The notes under the pieces: model-generated | What the model was told of the DNA's origin: nothing | The model's input: only the letters and a program-made list of their open reading frames with translations | The model's database searches: none | Origin: Nitrospira sp. UW-LDO-01 | Lineage (GTDB): Bacteria > Nitrospirota > Nitrospiria > Nitrospirales > Nitrospiraceae | DNA length: 51,217 nucleotides | Direction of reading: 5' to 3' | Assembly: GCA_002254365.1 (NCBI GenBank) | Contig: NIUT01000209.1 | Span: forward strand, 1 to 51,217 | Shown here: positions 1 through 9,779 of the stretch, one piece after another | Numbering within the stretch: position 1 is the stretch's first letter | Layout: every line of letters starts with the position of its first letter | Translations under genes and position numbers: made by a program

Positions 1-45
1 CTCTTAATCAGCGGGCCGTAGGTTCGACCCCTACACGGCCCACCA
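1..45 (+). tRNA. tRNA-Lys (anticodon CTT), 3' portion only; truncated by window start
   Basis: Anticodon loop CTCTTAA, T-arm GTAGG-TTCGACC-CCTAC, acceptor strand ACGGCCC + A + encoded CCA; matches the usual bacterial tRNA-Lys 3' half. Confidence 0.88.
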
Positions 46-199
46 AACTTCTCGTCCGTGTATCGGTGGTTGTTCAAGGATAGCCACGGAAAAGACTCCC
101 AGCCCAGTATCTGTTTTGCGCAGTCCGGTCTCTCTCTTTTGGCGTGTGGTCTCGGTGGAACACTGGTGTGTTCCCGTCGCGCGTGCGTGGTCAGAGGGT

Positions 200-1681
200 T
201 CACCGATTGGGTTTGCGCCGAGGGGTTCGCCGGGGTTGAACGGTTCGGCGTGCCTTCTTCGAGGTTTTTTTGCGCGGTAACTTTTTCGATGCGGGAGCTG
301 GTGGTGGTACTTCCGTTGTGTTCATGATCCGACGGCTGGGCGTCTGCGATTCGATATATCCCCGCAGTTCCGGGAACTTAGTACACGCTTCCACCTTATG
401 CCTGGCGGCCAAATCCGTGGCCGCGCGCTCGAACGCGTGCCGGAGTGGGCTTGGTGCAATCGGCGTGGCCACGGCCTTGTCACGCGCGGTGGACCGAAGT
501 CCCGCGAGACGACGCGGCTTCGAATTCTTCGCTGAGAGAGAGAGCACGGCGGACACACTGCCGATGTGTTGCGTCCTGCGACCCGCCACCTCGGGTGAAT
601 ACATCTCCCCGGGCCTGCCGAAGCGCTCCGCGATCAGCTGTAGAATGGATGTATTGTCCAAATTGACGTGGGAGACACCGGCCGGTGCAAACGGACCCAC
701 GACGAGCGTCGGCACGCGCGGGCCTGTCGTTTCAAACGCCACTCCGTTGGGGTTGCGGTATTTGACCGGCAACGGCGGCACGTGGTCGAAACATCCGCCG
801 TGCTCATCGTACGTCACAATCAACACGGTCCGGGCCCAGCGTTCCCTATCGCTCGATAGGGTCTGATAGACCTCGGCTAAGAACCGTTCCCCCGGAGCCA
901 TCGCGAGTGGAGGGTGATTGTCACAAGGACCTCTGCCGTGGATCGGGCTATCAGCGTAGTCCGGCTCGATGAACATGACCTGAGGCCAGTCGGTGTGGTC
1001 GCCTTCGGCAAGATCTTTGGAGAGGTCGCTCAGCGGCCGAAAATGAGACGTCAAAATCAACGGCGCCACTTTCGGCATGAGCGTGAAGAACGGAAGGCCT
1101 GCATAGTACACGCGCCAGGATATGCCTCGGTCGAGTAACCACTCATAGACCGTCGCCTGGTTCGGCACGATGGTGCCCGTATCTCGTATGTCAGAATATC
1201 CGCACATGGACATCAATCGGTTCGGTGCCGTTGAGGTTGGGAGGCAGGCGAACCACCGATCACACACCGTATATTTCGCAGCCAACGCCGCCGTTGTAGG
1301 AAGACTCGAGGGGCGTAGGAGGCCCATCACGGGGGGCTGGTGAACGGACGTATGGAACGCGTTCTCAAATGCCGTTACGAATCCGTTCATCAAAAACGTT
1401 TTTTTGATGTCTGCGTACGCGAGCTGCGTGGCGATGGAGCTTGGATCATGGGGGAAATCGCTCGTCAATGGTCCGTCATCCGTCCAAAATGGAGCAATCC
1501 CCTGACCGTCGGAATTCGGGTTGAGAAACCGAAGGTCCTGCGGATCCGCGATCCCATCCACGTCCCGTCGATTGCCATAGGTCGGGGAGGTGAGATACCC
1601 GAGCACGTGGTCGAAGGAGCGGTTCTCCATCATGACCACGACAATGGTCTCGACGTGTTGTTGTAATTCCTGTGGGGTCAT
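200..1681 (-). CDS. Phosphoesterase / phospholipase C-type family protein
   Basis: N-terminal IVVVMMENRSFDHVLGYL and VTYDEHGGCFDHVPP motifs; ATG overlaps the stop of the upstream lipoprotein gene (ATGA). Confidence 0.85.
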   Translation of the reverse strand: MTPQELQQHVETIVVVMMENRSFDHVLGYLTSPTYGNRRDVDGIADPQDLRFLNPNSDGQGIAPFWTDDGPLTSDFPHDPSSIATQLAYADIKKTFLMNGFVTAFENAFHTSVHQPPVMGLLRPSSLPTTAALAAKYTVCDRWFACLPTSTAPNRLMSMCGYSDIRDTGTIVPNQATVYEWLLDRGISWRVYYAGLPFFTLMPKVAPLILTSHFRPLSDLSKDLAEGDHTDWPQVMFIEPDYADSPIHGRGPCDNHPPLAMAPGERFLAEVYQTLSSDRERWARTVLIVTYDEHGGCFDHVPPLPVKYRNPNGVAFETTGPRVPTLVVGPFAPAGVSHVNLDNTSILQLIAERFGRPGEMYSPEVAGRRTQHIGSVSAVLSLSAKNSKPRRLAGLRSTARDKAVATPIAPSPLRHAFERAATDLAARHKVEACTKFPELRGYIESQTPSRRIMNTTEVPPPAPASKKLPRKKTSKKARRTVQPRRTPRRKPNR

Positions 1682-2379
1682 GGGTGCCCCTCGGCCAGAC
1701 ACTGTGTATTCACGTTAATGACCAACACCGGTGGAATTGTTTCGCAGGTTTGTCCCTCACCGACTGGCGCCGATAATGTCCAGTCACCAGCCAGTGGGGT
1801 ATCCCGGAAGTCCCCCAGCACCGTTCCGGGTGTGAGGATGGCGGCGCGACCGGCATGCTGCACCGTATAGGTGCGCCCATCGTTCGGGTGTGATAGCACG
1901 GTTGCCACCTTCACCTGCGGGGAAAAGCGTTTGGCGTGGACGGTCGCCGTAACTCTCCCTTCCGTGCAGCTGGGTGTGGAGGTGGCATCACCCAGACTCG
2001 CGGTCAAGACCTCACGCCGTGGTGCGCCCGCGGCTACCTCGATCTCTTGCACGCTCCTCGTCGGGTTGCCCAAGAATCGCGTCACCTGGAGCTCGACATT
2101 TGTCGTGGTATTCGGAGTGATGACGGCGCGACCATCGTCACTCACCGGACCATCGTGCAGGTGATCACTTGGGGGGCGGACGATGATCCGGGCCGACCCG
2201 ACCACGCTCCACTCGATCTGGACAGGTTCTCCGGCACAAATGTGGCGAGGGTCTGCCGTAAATTTCTGTACGTGCGGATTACAGGCGGACGACGCGAGCA
2301 CGAATATCAGGAGGCCGACGACCGGCAGAGTCACGACTCGCCGCTTGTGGGGTGCATTCTCTCGCGGTCTCTTCGTCAT
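1678..2379 (-). CDS. Putative lipoprotein, unknown function
   Basis: Signal peptide with lipobox-like LASSAC; Ig-like C-P-x-x-V-Q-I-E-W-S-V segment; coupled to downstream phosphoesterase. Confidence 0.7.
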   Translation of the reverse strand: MTKRPRENAPHKRRVVTLPVVGLLIFVLASSACNPHVQKFTADPRHICAGEPVQIEWSVVGSARIIVRPPSDHLHDGPVSDDGRAVITPNTTTNVELQVTRFLGNPTRSVQEIEVAAGAPRREVLTASLGDATSTPSCTEGRVTATVHAKRFSPQVKVATVLSHPNDGRTYTVQHAGRAAILTPGTVLGDFRDTPLAGDWTLSAPVGEGQTCETIPPVLVINVNTQCLAEGHP

Positions 2380-2962
2380 GCTCGCTCAGGCCTCTCCTCC
2401 ACCATGGCCTCACTTGCTATAATGCATGTTACAGAAACTCGACGATCAAATGCGTAGCGTAACCGGCTCGTCAAATCCGTCAGTTTTCATTGGTGTCGTA
2501 CAGGGACCATTATAGAGTATCGTGAGAGTCCATTCCATCGGTCCATTCAGGTTGACGACAAGGCTATCCCTCGGAGGCTCTGCTATGGCGAAGCAACGTC
2601 GCCACCCAGCTATCCCACAGCGATCAGCGCCCAGTAGGAGAGGGCGCTGCACACCAGTCCCAAGACGGCGCCGCCTATCAATTGCCCATTGGCCAACCAT
2701 TTACTGCGCGTGATCGATTCACCATGTTGGTGAACGGCGGAGCAGTTGAAAACGAAGCAGTTCCCTACCCTATGGCTGAACGTGAGCACTAACTGTCGGT
2801 ATTAGGCTAAATGGTTCGTGTCGGGCGGTCGCTGCTTGCCGCCTGTCGAACCAGTGCAACCCTCGGGTTTCTGACGCTCACCATGCTTTGAAGCGGTCTG
2901 CTGTTTTGGCCGCTGCCTTTTGGAGACAGGGTGCGCTCTTATAGTGTCGTATCGTCAGTCGG

Positions 2963-3103
2963 TCTAGCAGTCTGCTGAAAAACCCTCTGCTCATCCTTTG
3001 AGCGCCTCAGGATGAGCGAGAAGAGCATTGAACCTATGAGGGTTTCCCGTTCGTGCTGAGCTTGTCGAAGCACACACGTTGAGCTTTTCAGCAGACTGCT
3101 AGA
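2963..3103. repeat. 141-bp MITE/REP-like element with perfect 19-bp terminal inverted repeats
   Basis: TCTAGCAGTCTGCTGAAAA (2963-2981) vs TTTTCAGCAGACTGCTAGA (3085-3103); internal 9-bp hairpin GCTCATCCT/AGGATGAGC (2989-2997/3009-3017). Confidence 0.85.
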
Positions 3104-4535
3104 CGGTGGAAAAGACCTGCACCTGTCGCGGTTGAAGTGTCATGCGGATGCCACCTTTGGGCCGCAGGGTCACCATTAGGTGAGGCTCAACGCGCTCTTG
3201 GGCAAGGTGCAGCTCGTAGTGACGACCGATTAAGGCCAGCAGGAGTGGTCCTTCAACAGACGCAAAATGTAGCCCCACACAGGTGCGCGGTCCGGCACCA
3301 AACGGCATATAGGCATAACGAGAAGCGGGCCGCCCGCCATCCAGCCATCGTTCCGGCAGAAATTGTTCAGGGCTCGTCCAAAAATCTGGATGTCTGTGCA
3401 GATTGTATGTGCCCACTAAGACAAATGCGCCTTCCGGCAGTGATAACCCACCCACTGTCGTGGTCGTCGCCGCTTTGCGGTGGACAGCCGGAGCTGGTGG
3501 ATAGAGTCGGAGTGATTCCTCGAAGATCGCACGCGTATAGGGGAGCTGTTCAAGGTCCTCCGCATTTGGGGTTCGTCCCTGGAGTACTCGGTCCACTTCC
3601 TCATGAAACCGCGCCTTCGCCTCTGGGTGTGTTGCCAGGAGGTACCAGGTCCAGGCGAGGGCGTTCGCCGTGGTCTCGTGACCTGCGGCAAAAATAGTCA
3701 GCGCTTCATCGCGCAGCTCTTGATCGCTCAGTCCCTCGCCGGTTTCTTCGTCACGTGCCTGAAGCAGCAGATCCAGCAGATCATCATGGTGCGCACCGCT
3801 CCGGCGTCGTTCCGCGAGCAGGCCATACATCAGCCCGTTCATGAACTGCATCACAGAGCGAAATTCACGGTTGCGTGCGGTCGGCACCCACAGGGGAAGG
3901 GACAAGGGATTGCTGAACGAGTCGAAGGCGTACTTGATACTGACTTGTAGCGCGTGGCTGACTCGGTCGATGTGTTGGGTCATGCTGGTGGTGAACATCG
4001 TTTGCGAGATGACTTCGAGAGCTAACTGCATCATTTCTGCGGCGATGTCGATTGTGCTCCCTGCCTGGTCTTTCCATGAAGCCAGGCGTTGCTCGCCTAC
4101 GTGAGCCATGCGATCGGCCATCACGGCTATTCGGGAGCGGTGAAAGATCGGCTGGATGATGCGGCGATGCCGTTTCCACACTTCACCAGAGCTGGTCACC
4201 AAGCCATTGCCCAGGACTAGGGCAAGGCCATGTGGTTTGCGAGGATCGTAGACCTTCACAAAACGGTCTGACTGTTTGACCAGGACTTCTTCGGCGAGGT
4301 CAGGATGACTGAACAGATAGAACGTCTTCGGACCAAGCCGGAAGCGGATCGCATCCCCGTGCTGCCGCCACCACGATGATAGGGATTCCAGTGGGCGCTG
4401 CCTGAATGCACTGAGGTGACCCAGCAGCGGCGCTGCACCGGGAACGTCGACCAGCGTGAAGGGGTGGGCTGAGTCCGGCATGAGCGAAGGGACGGTATCA
4501 CAGTAGGTGAGGGGTGGCAAACCGGCATGGATCAA
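3099..4535 (-). CDS. Cytochrome P450
   Basis: AGHETTANAL I-helix, EESLRLYPPAP (ExxR), FGAGPRTCVGLHFA heme-binding loop. Confidence 0.95.
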   Translation of the reverse strand: MIHAGLPPLTYCDTVPSLMPDSAHPFTLVDVPGAAPLLGHLSAFRQRPLESLSSWWRQHGDAIRFRLGPKTFYLFSHPDLAEEVLVKQSDRFVKVYDPRKPHGLALVLGNGLVTSSGEVWKRHRRIIQPIFHRSRIAVMADRMAHVGEQRLASWKDQAGSTIDIAAEMMQLALEVISQTMFTTSMTQHIDRVSHALQVSIKYAFDSFSNPLSLPLWVPTARNREFRSVMQFMNGLMYGLLAERRRSGAHHDDLLDLLLQARDEETGEGLSDQELRDEALTIFAAGHETTANALAWTWYLLATHPEAKARFHEEVDRVLQGRTPNAEDLEQLPYTRAIFEESLRLYPPAPAVHRKAATTTTVGGLSLPEGAFVLVGTYNLHRHPDFWTSPEQFLPERWLDGGRPASRYAYMPFGAGPRTCVGLHFASVEGPLLLALIGRHYELHLAQERVEPHLMVTLRPKGGIRMTLQPRQVQVFSTV

Positions 4536-5029
4536 CTCGGACTTTTGATCTGGCTAGTCCAAGAGCCACTGCTTTTTAATCTGTGTGATCTGCTACAAAT
4601 GTAGTGAGATTGAGATAAACCGCTATTGCGGTCATCACGAGTGTCTGCATTGAATAGCTCATCGTGAGGCGATAGCTCAATTGGAATTATGCGCTTGGGC
4701 GTCAATGTGCCGCACAACTCGCCTCCCTTGCCGGCAGGTGTTCTTCGTATCCTCACAACGCTCCACGTTCCTATTGTGTCCAGGCCCATACACAATTCCG
4801 AGAAAAGTCCTTCGCTGTCGAACTAACCAGTGCTGAAGTTTATCTTCGGTGAGATGGGCTACACTACGTACATGCTGCCTGGTATGGTTTGTCCGGAGAA
4901 GGCCCAACCGTACGTTAACCATAGATTCGCTTGTAGTCGCGCTCTATCGTACGTTACGATGTCCAAGTAGGCAGGGGCATTATGAAGTGATGCTACGAGA
5001 TAGAGGATGTCATGAGGTAAAAGCACATA

Positions 5030-5506
5030 TTGACGGCCTTAGCCATTTTCGCCGCGACCGGAATCGTCAGCCATTCCCCGAGCCTTGCCGAAGCGGGGCA
5101 GGGGAACGCCATCACGCATTTCAACGGAATGATGAACGCAACAAATTTGAGCGAATCTTGGCAAGATGGCACGCTCTCATCGTCGCCGCTCGACCGGTCG
5201 TTGATTCACAGGGTGGGAGCCGATAGCTATTCCGGGATGTCTGGACCTGACACAAGGTCAGGCAGTACAGGTTCGTATTCTCAGCAGAGGCCCGTGTCCG
5301 GTGATAAATCTGGCCCTACTGGGGACTATAAGTTTAGTTCACCCGGCAACGGCAGTCGATCTGGCTCCACCCCTTCCAACCCCTCCGACAACTACTTGAA
5401 GAAGGAATCGTCTGGATCCTCGACTGGACCCTACGGTGGGTCCATCTATGGTGGTCTCCCATCGACGCCGAGCGCAGATCCCATGATCAAAGATTTGAGC
5501 CGGTAA
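5030..5506 (+). CDS. Ser/Gly/Pro-rich low-complexity putative secreted protein
   Basis: 158-aa ORF with signal-like N-terminus (TTG start, GAGGT upstream) and repeated SG/SGP/STG motifs. Confidence 0.45.
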   Translation: MTALAIFAATGIVSHSPSLAEAGQGNAITHFNGMMNATNLSESWQDGTLSSSPLDRSLIHRVGADSYSGMSGPDTRSGSTGSYSQQRPVSGDKSGPTGDYKFSSPGNGSRSGSTPSNPSDNYLKKESSGSSTGPYGGSIYGGLPSTPSADPMIKDLSR

Positions 5507-5682
5507 CCGCCAATAACGGAGAGAGGGGATTTGGCTTGAGAGGGAGGGAGCCTCCTCAGATCTGACGTCAATCGAGTTTTGTGGTTCTTTCACTTAACCA
5601 GATAGGCTTGAGAGCCTCAGCTCCTCAGAAGCCGCATGTGATAGCGGATCCATTCTCCTCATGGTGGTTGTGTTTTCTTGCT

Positions 5683-5812
5683 CAGCAGGGTGCGGAAAAA
5701 TTTCACCAACGGCGTTGTCGCCTCGCTCAGAGGCTCAACGTACGGCACTGAGTACGATTCGCCTTTTCGCTCGCTGTGGCCTTGCTGGACAGTCTTTTTG
5801 CGCATCCTGCTG
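5683..5812. repeat. ~130-bp imperfect inverted-repeat element (second family)
   Basis: CAGCAGGGTGCGGAAAAA (5683-5700) vs TTTTTGCGCATCCTGCTG (5795-5812), 16/18 complementary. Confidence 0.7.
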
Positions 5813-6205
5813 GGCTGTTCAGAGCCGTCTCACCTCTCGATATCTGTGACAACGACAGAGGTCAAAACGAGTTTTTTGCAGCCTGCTAAAGTATGTGTCG
5901 CGTGATGCATTAGATTTGCCACGCGTCCTCATCGTGGTCTGGCAGCTTGGCCAGCCGGAGCTTGTGTGCCTCTTCTTCCGGAATCTCTTCAGGTACAATC
6001 AGGACTGTGATTCGCAGTTCCGTCTACGCGCCCCTTGGGAAATGCGTCCCAGGATGGTATTCTGAACTCTCGGTGCCTATTCGCCTCCACCCGTTGTGCC
6101 TGCATGATTATGAGCACCCCGCCTGGAGCAGCAGGATTTATGGCCGACTCCACACGCACCTCCTCATTTGGAAAGGACGACCTCTGGACTAAAGACCTGA
6201 CGAGC

Positions 6206-7480
6206 ATGTCCAGGTCTCGGCGGTTGGTCACTCAAGTGATCAGGTTAGCCACTGCCGTCGGCATGGAGTTCCGTCACCGCCTGCTCGATGCTCGGGCGGC
6301 CGGGCTGGTCTATGCGACGTTGTTGTCGTTGGTCCCATTTCTCGCCGTCATGTTCTCGGTGCTCAAGGCCTTTGATGTCCACCACGTCATCGAACCTCTC
6401 CTGGCTCAGGTGTTGGAACCGCTAGGTCCAAAGAGTCACGAGATCACGGCCACGATCGTGGGATTCGTCGATAATATAAAGATCGGTGTGTTGGGCGTCG
6501 TTGGCATTGCCGGTCTCTTTTACACGACCTATTCACTCATCGACAAAATCGAACAGGCGTTGAATGCGATCTGGCAGGTCAAGCAGGGCCGAACCTGGGA
6601 ACGGAAGTTTGCCGACTATTTAAGCGCGGTCCTGGTAGGACCAGTCCTCGTTGTGAGCGCGTTCGGGATGGTGGCTTCACTCCAGAGCCACAGTCTGGTC
6701 CAGCGACTCATGGACATGGAACCGTTTGGGACGCTGCTGGTGTGGACCGGCGAAGTGATCCCGTTGTTGATGCTCTGCGCGGTGTTCACCTTCTTTTATA
6801 AAGTGATTCCCAATACGCAGGTTCATGTTCGTTCGGCTGCTGTCGGTGGCGTCTCGGCAGCCATCCTCTGGATCATGGCGGAGGAGATGTTTGCAAAATT
6901 CGTGGCGGCTTCCGCTAATTACAGTGCGATCTATTCAAGTTTTGCCGTCCTTATCCTGTTCCTCCTGTGGCTGTACACCGGGTGGATGATTGTGTTGATC
7001 GGGGCGCAGTTCTCATTTTTCCATCAATATCCCACAGCCTATTTGTCTCGCCTGCTGTGGGAACAGGGCACGTATGTCTTTCGTGAACAACTGGCGCTCA
7101 AAGTCTTACGAGTTCTGGGACATCACTATCTGAAAGGCGATCGTCCCTTGATGTTGCCGGAACTCTCGAGCGAATTGTGCATGCCCTTGTCGCTGGTGGA
7201 GGAGGAAGTCGAACGTCTCGTGGCCAATGGGTTCGTGGGGCGTCTTCAGGAACCGCAAGGGTTCAGTCTTCTGAAAGCACCCGACTTGATTTTCGTCAAG
7301 GAGGTACTGAACTCAGTGCGCAATGGAACTCCGCCATGGGTTGTACCCCACCTCGAGACCAGTGATCCGGTGTCTGCGCTTTTACGCCGTCGTGATCAGG
7401 CCGTGGAGCGAGCGCTGGCCGGGGAGACGATACATTCACTCCTACGTGATCGCTCGCCGTCTCAGCCGGCTGAGTCATAA
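6206..7480 (+). CDS. YihY/BrkB-family inner membrane protein with C-terminal winged-helix-like region
   Basis: ARAAGLVYATLLSLVPFLAVMFS and LVGPVLVVSAF hydrophobic pattern typical of YihY/BrkB; start chosen at internal ATG. Confidence 0.85.
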   Translation: MSRSRRLVTQVIRLATAVGMEFRHRLLDARAAGLVYATLLSLVPFLAVMFSVLKAFDVHHVIEPLLAQVLEPLGPKSHEITATIVGFVDNIKIGVLGVVGIAGLFYTTYSLIDKIEQALNAIWQVKQGRTWERKFADYLSAVLVGPVLVVSAFGMVASLQSHSLVQRLMDMEPFGTLLVWTGEVIPLLMLCAVFTFFYKVIPNTQVHVRSAAVGGVSAAILWIMAEEMFAKFVAASANYSAIYSSFAVLILFLLWLYTGWMIVLIGAQFSFFHQYPTAYLSRLLWEQGTYVFREQLALKVLRVLGHHYLKGDRPLMLPELSSELCMPLSLVEEEVERLVANGFVGRLQEPQGFSLLKAPDLIFVKEVLNSVRNGTPPWVVPHLETSDPVSALLRRRDQAVERALAGETIHSLLRDRSPSQPAES

Positions 7481-7568
7481 CGAGTCGCGGAAGAGGCTTA
7501 TTCCCCACGATGGGCATAAGGAACGGGTCTACTCCCAATTTCCTCAATGGGCCTGAAAGGGGCGCGGT

Positions 7569-8045
7569 CTATGGTTGGCGCTCGGATGCCGGTGTAGTTT
7601 TATTCTGACCAAAGGAGCGCACGTAGAGCAGGACCTGCCAGGCTTCTTCTTCGGTCAGGATGAGCGGGATAAATGGCGCCATCGCGGTGCCTTTGCTGCC
7701 GTTTTTTAAGATCCAGAGAAGCTCACCGTCGGTGCGAGCGGTTTGCCAGTCCTTGTCGGTGAAATTACGAGGCAAGGGGCCTTTGAGCGTTCCCGGTTCA
7801 ATATCTGCTCCCAGTCCCTTGCCGTCTCTTCCATGGCAGGTGGTACAGAAGGCTTTCCCTTCAAACAGCTTCTTCCCTTTGTCAATCGTCTCGTCGGTAG
7901 CCGGCAGTGGATTCTTCCATGTGCGTACCTGCTGGAGTTGGTCCACTGGTACTCGAGGTTTCAGGATGGCTTCATCTGCTCCAAAGGCAGACAATCCTGG
8001 CAACCCTAGTATCGACACTACCGCAACCAGCAGATAGGCACCCAT
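7569..8045 (-). CDS. Class I c-type cytochrome, exported
   Basis: Signal peptide; CTTCHGRDGKG heme motif; distal AMAPFIP Met. Confidence 0.9.
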   Translation of the reverse strand: MGAYLLVAVVSILGLPGLSAFGADEAILKPRVPVDQLQQVRTWKNPLPATDETIDKGKKLFEGKAFCTTCHGRDGKGLGADIEPGTLKGPLPRNFTDKDWQTARTDGELLWILKNGSKGTAMAPFIPLILTEEEAWQVLLYVRSFGQNKTTPASERQP

Positions 8046-8078
8046 GTCTATTCCTCTCGTTTCATAACCTTGCAGGAT

Positions 8079-8143
8079 CGTCGGCTCAACGAAAAGAGTC
8101 GACCCGATCCACGAAGGATCAGGCCGACTCGCTTCAGCCGACG
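8079..8143. other. Intercistronic nested inverted repeat
   Basis: CGTCGGCT/AGCCGACG outer arms with inner GAGTCG.../...CGACTC and GATCC-TTCG-(T)GGATC stem (read on the minus strand). Confidence 0.5.
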
Positions 8144-8146
8144 ATT

Positions 8147-8668
8147 TTATTTATCCGAATATCCAGGGAATTTGTGTCCCAAGGACTGCGGGAAGCTCAC
8201 AGTTCCATCAGGGAATTCCTGCCCATGCTGCCACAGTTGGTACACGATACCGTCTGTTCCTGCAGCTATTTCTACGACCTTGGCGGCCTGGTCAGCAGGC
8301 ATATCCAGCACTTGAACTCGTCCGGTCGCGACCTCCACCTTATGGTCGTGGAAATGCCGATGCCATTGAATGGCCGGGAGCTTGCGTGTGAGGTCCTTGG
8401 CGATGAAGTACTCGACCGCGACCAGCGGAGCCTTTGGATCGGTGGATTCGAAGAGCAGACATTGGAGGATCTTCTCGGAAATACCCTTGCAGTAATGATG
8501 GAACGGCCCACCTGCTTTTCCATCCGCCATCATATGAGGCGCCTGGACATGAATGTCGTATCCGACAGCCGGACCTGCAGCAGGTTCCCCGCTCACGGCT
8601 TTTTGTGTCGCAACGCCGCTACATCCGATGGCAACCAGTGCAAATGCGGCTAAGAGTCCCTGTCTCAT
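8147..8668 (-). CDS. DUF1264 / oil-body-associated-protein-like lipoprotein
   Basis: HHYCKGISEKILQCLLFESTDPKAPLVAVEYFI and WHRHFHDHKVEVATGRVQVLDMP resemble the OBAP/DUF1264 signature; lipobox AIGC. Confidence 0.75.
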   Translation of the reverse strand: MRQGLLAAFALVAIGCSGVATQKAVSGEPAAGPAVGYDIHVQAPHMMADGKAGGPFHHYCKGISEKILQCLLFESTDPKAPLVAVEYFIAKDLTRKLPAIQWHRHFHDHKVEVATGRVQVLDMPADQAAKVVEIAAGTDGIVYQLWQHGQEFPDGTVSFPQSLGHKFPGYSDK

Positions 8669-8788
8669 TGGATACCCCCCTCGTCAATTTGAGGAGCCCT
8701 CTCCTAGCCCATCTAGGTAAAGAACAACCTCAGTATTCGATGGAGCATTAGATAGCACATGGCTGAAAAGGATTCGAATAACTTCAAG

Positions 8789-8820
8789 AAAAAAGCTGCC
8801 TAGCGTGAGCGAAGGCTAGG
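8789..8820 (-). terminator. Putative rho-independent terminator downstream of the PSP1-like gene
   Basis: Minus strand: CCTAGC-CTTCGCTCAC-GCTAGG followed by CAGCTTTTTTCTT. Confidence 0.6.
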
Positions 8821-8826
8821 TGCGGA

Positions 8827-9663
8827 TTACGATGATAGGACTGGAGAAGAAGGTGAGTTCGCCTTGGTCGGAGTAATGAGGTGTTGAGCTTGCGACGGAA
8901 TCTTTCCCTGGGCATCCATCATCTCAAACATCAAACAGCACTTCAGCCGCCCGCAGACACCGAGCAGGCGAGGATCATCAATCGGCAGGTCCATCTTCTT
9001 TGCCTGCTTGGCTGTGACCGGTTTCACGTCGGTGAGAAATGACGTGCAACATAACACCAGACCGCAGGTATCGATCCCGCCCAGTCGCCTGGCTTCCTCA
9101 CGGACACCGACCTGGCGCATTTCAATCCGACCGCCAAACCGCCGTGCAAGGTCACGCACGAGCTCTCGAAAATCGATGCGTTCATCCGCCGTATAGACAA
9201 AGGTGAGCTGTCGGCGATCCATGGCTCCGTAGACCTCGACGAGTTTGAGGTAGACACTGAGATCGGCGGCTTTCGCCTTGCAATAGCCGGCCGCTTCTTC
9301 AGAGAGGCGCTCCAGTCTGGCAATCAACTCCGCTTCTTCAGAGTCCGGCTTGCGCAAGATGGATTTCATGGCCCGCATGGGCGGAGTAAACGGAGCTGAG
9401 TAGGGGGGGGTGTAGACGATGCCGTAGGTTACTTCACCGTCGGCCTCGAGTAGAACTGGGTCGCCAGACGACAAGGCCAGCCCATTCGATCCCAACTTCT
9501 TGACTTCTCCTCGGTTCCTTATCTTGATGCCGACAAGCGAGACCCAGGTCGGCCATGGAGTTAACACATCGGGGTTCACAAGGGATTCCATATCCCGATC
9601 ATACACAATTCCCAGGTGTGGTGAAAAGGATTGATGACGTGGATCATGTAAAAGTTTCAGCAA
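8827..9663 (-). CDS. PSP1 C-terminal domain protein (RicT/YaaT-like)
   Basis: GRIEMRQVGVREEARRLGGIDTCGLVLCCTSFL ... RLLGVCGRLKCCLMFE motif. Confidence 0.9.
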   Translation of the reverse strand: MLKLLHDPRHQSFSPHLGIVYDRDMESLVNPDVLTPWPTWVSLVGIKIRNRGEVKKLGSNGLALSSGDPVLLEADGEVTYGIVYTPPYSAPFTPPMRAMKSILRKPDSEEAELIARLERLSEEAAGYCKAKAADLSVYLKLVEVYGAMDRRQLTFVYTADERIDFRELVRDLARRFGGRIEMRQVGVREEARRLGGIDTCGLVLCCTSFLTDVKPVTAKQAKKMDLPIDDPRLLGVCGRLKCCLMFEMMDAQGKIPSQAQHLITPTKANSPSSPVLSS

Positions 9664-9779
9664 CGGACTTTTCCTGATAAGTCCCGTAACGCATTAATAT
9701 TATGAATGAAAAATGCTAACACGGGAGCTATCTGCTTGTGGTAGGCTAACGTCTCGGGGGGAGGAAGAGGGAGTGAGCC

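Noticed and set aside
270-866. 198-aa plus-strand ORF antisense to the phosphoesterase
   Set aside because: Cys/Arg/Ser-rich shadow ORF opposite a well-supported gene
1936-2457. 173-aa plus-strand ORF antisense to the lipoprotein gene
   Set aside because: Shadow ORF with no domain-like pattern
2446-2700. 84-aa minus-strand ORF
   Set aside because: No recognisable features, biased composition, cannot be supported as a gene
7907-8653. 248-aa plus-strand ORF covering cytochrome c and DUF1264 genes
   Set aside because: Opposite strand to two well-supported genes with heme and DUF1264 motifs
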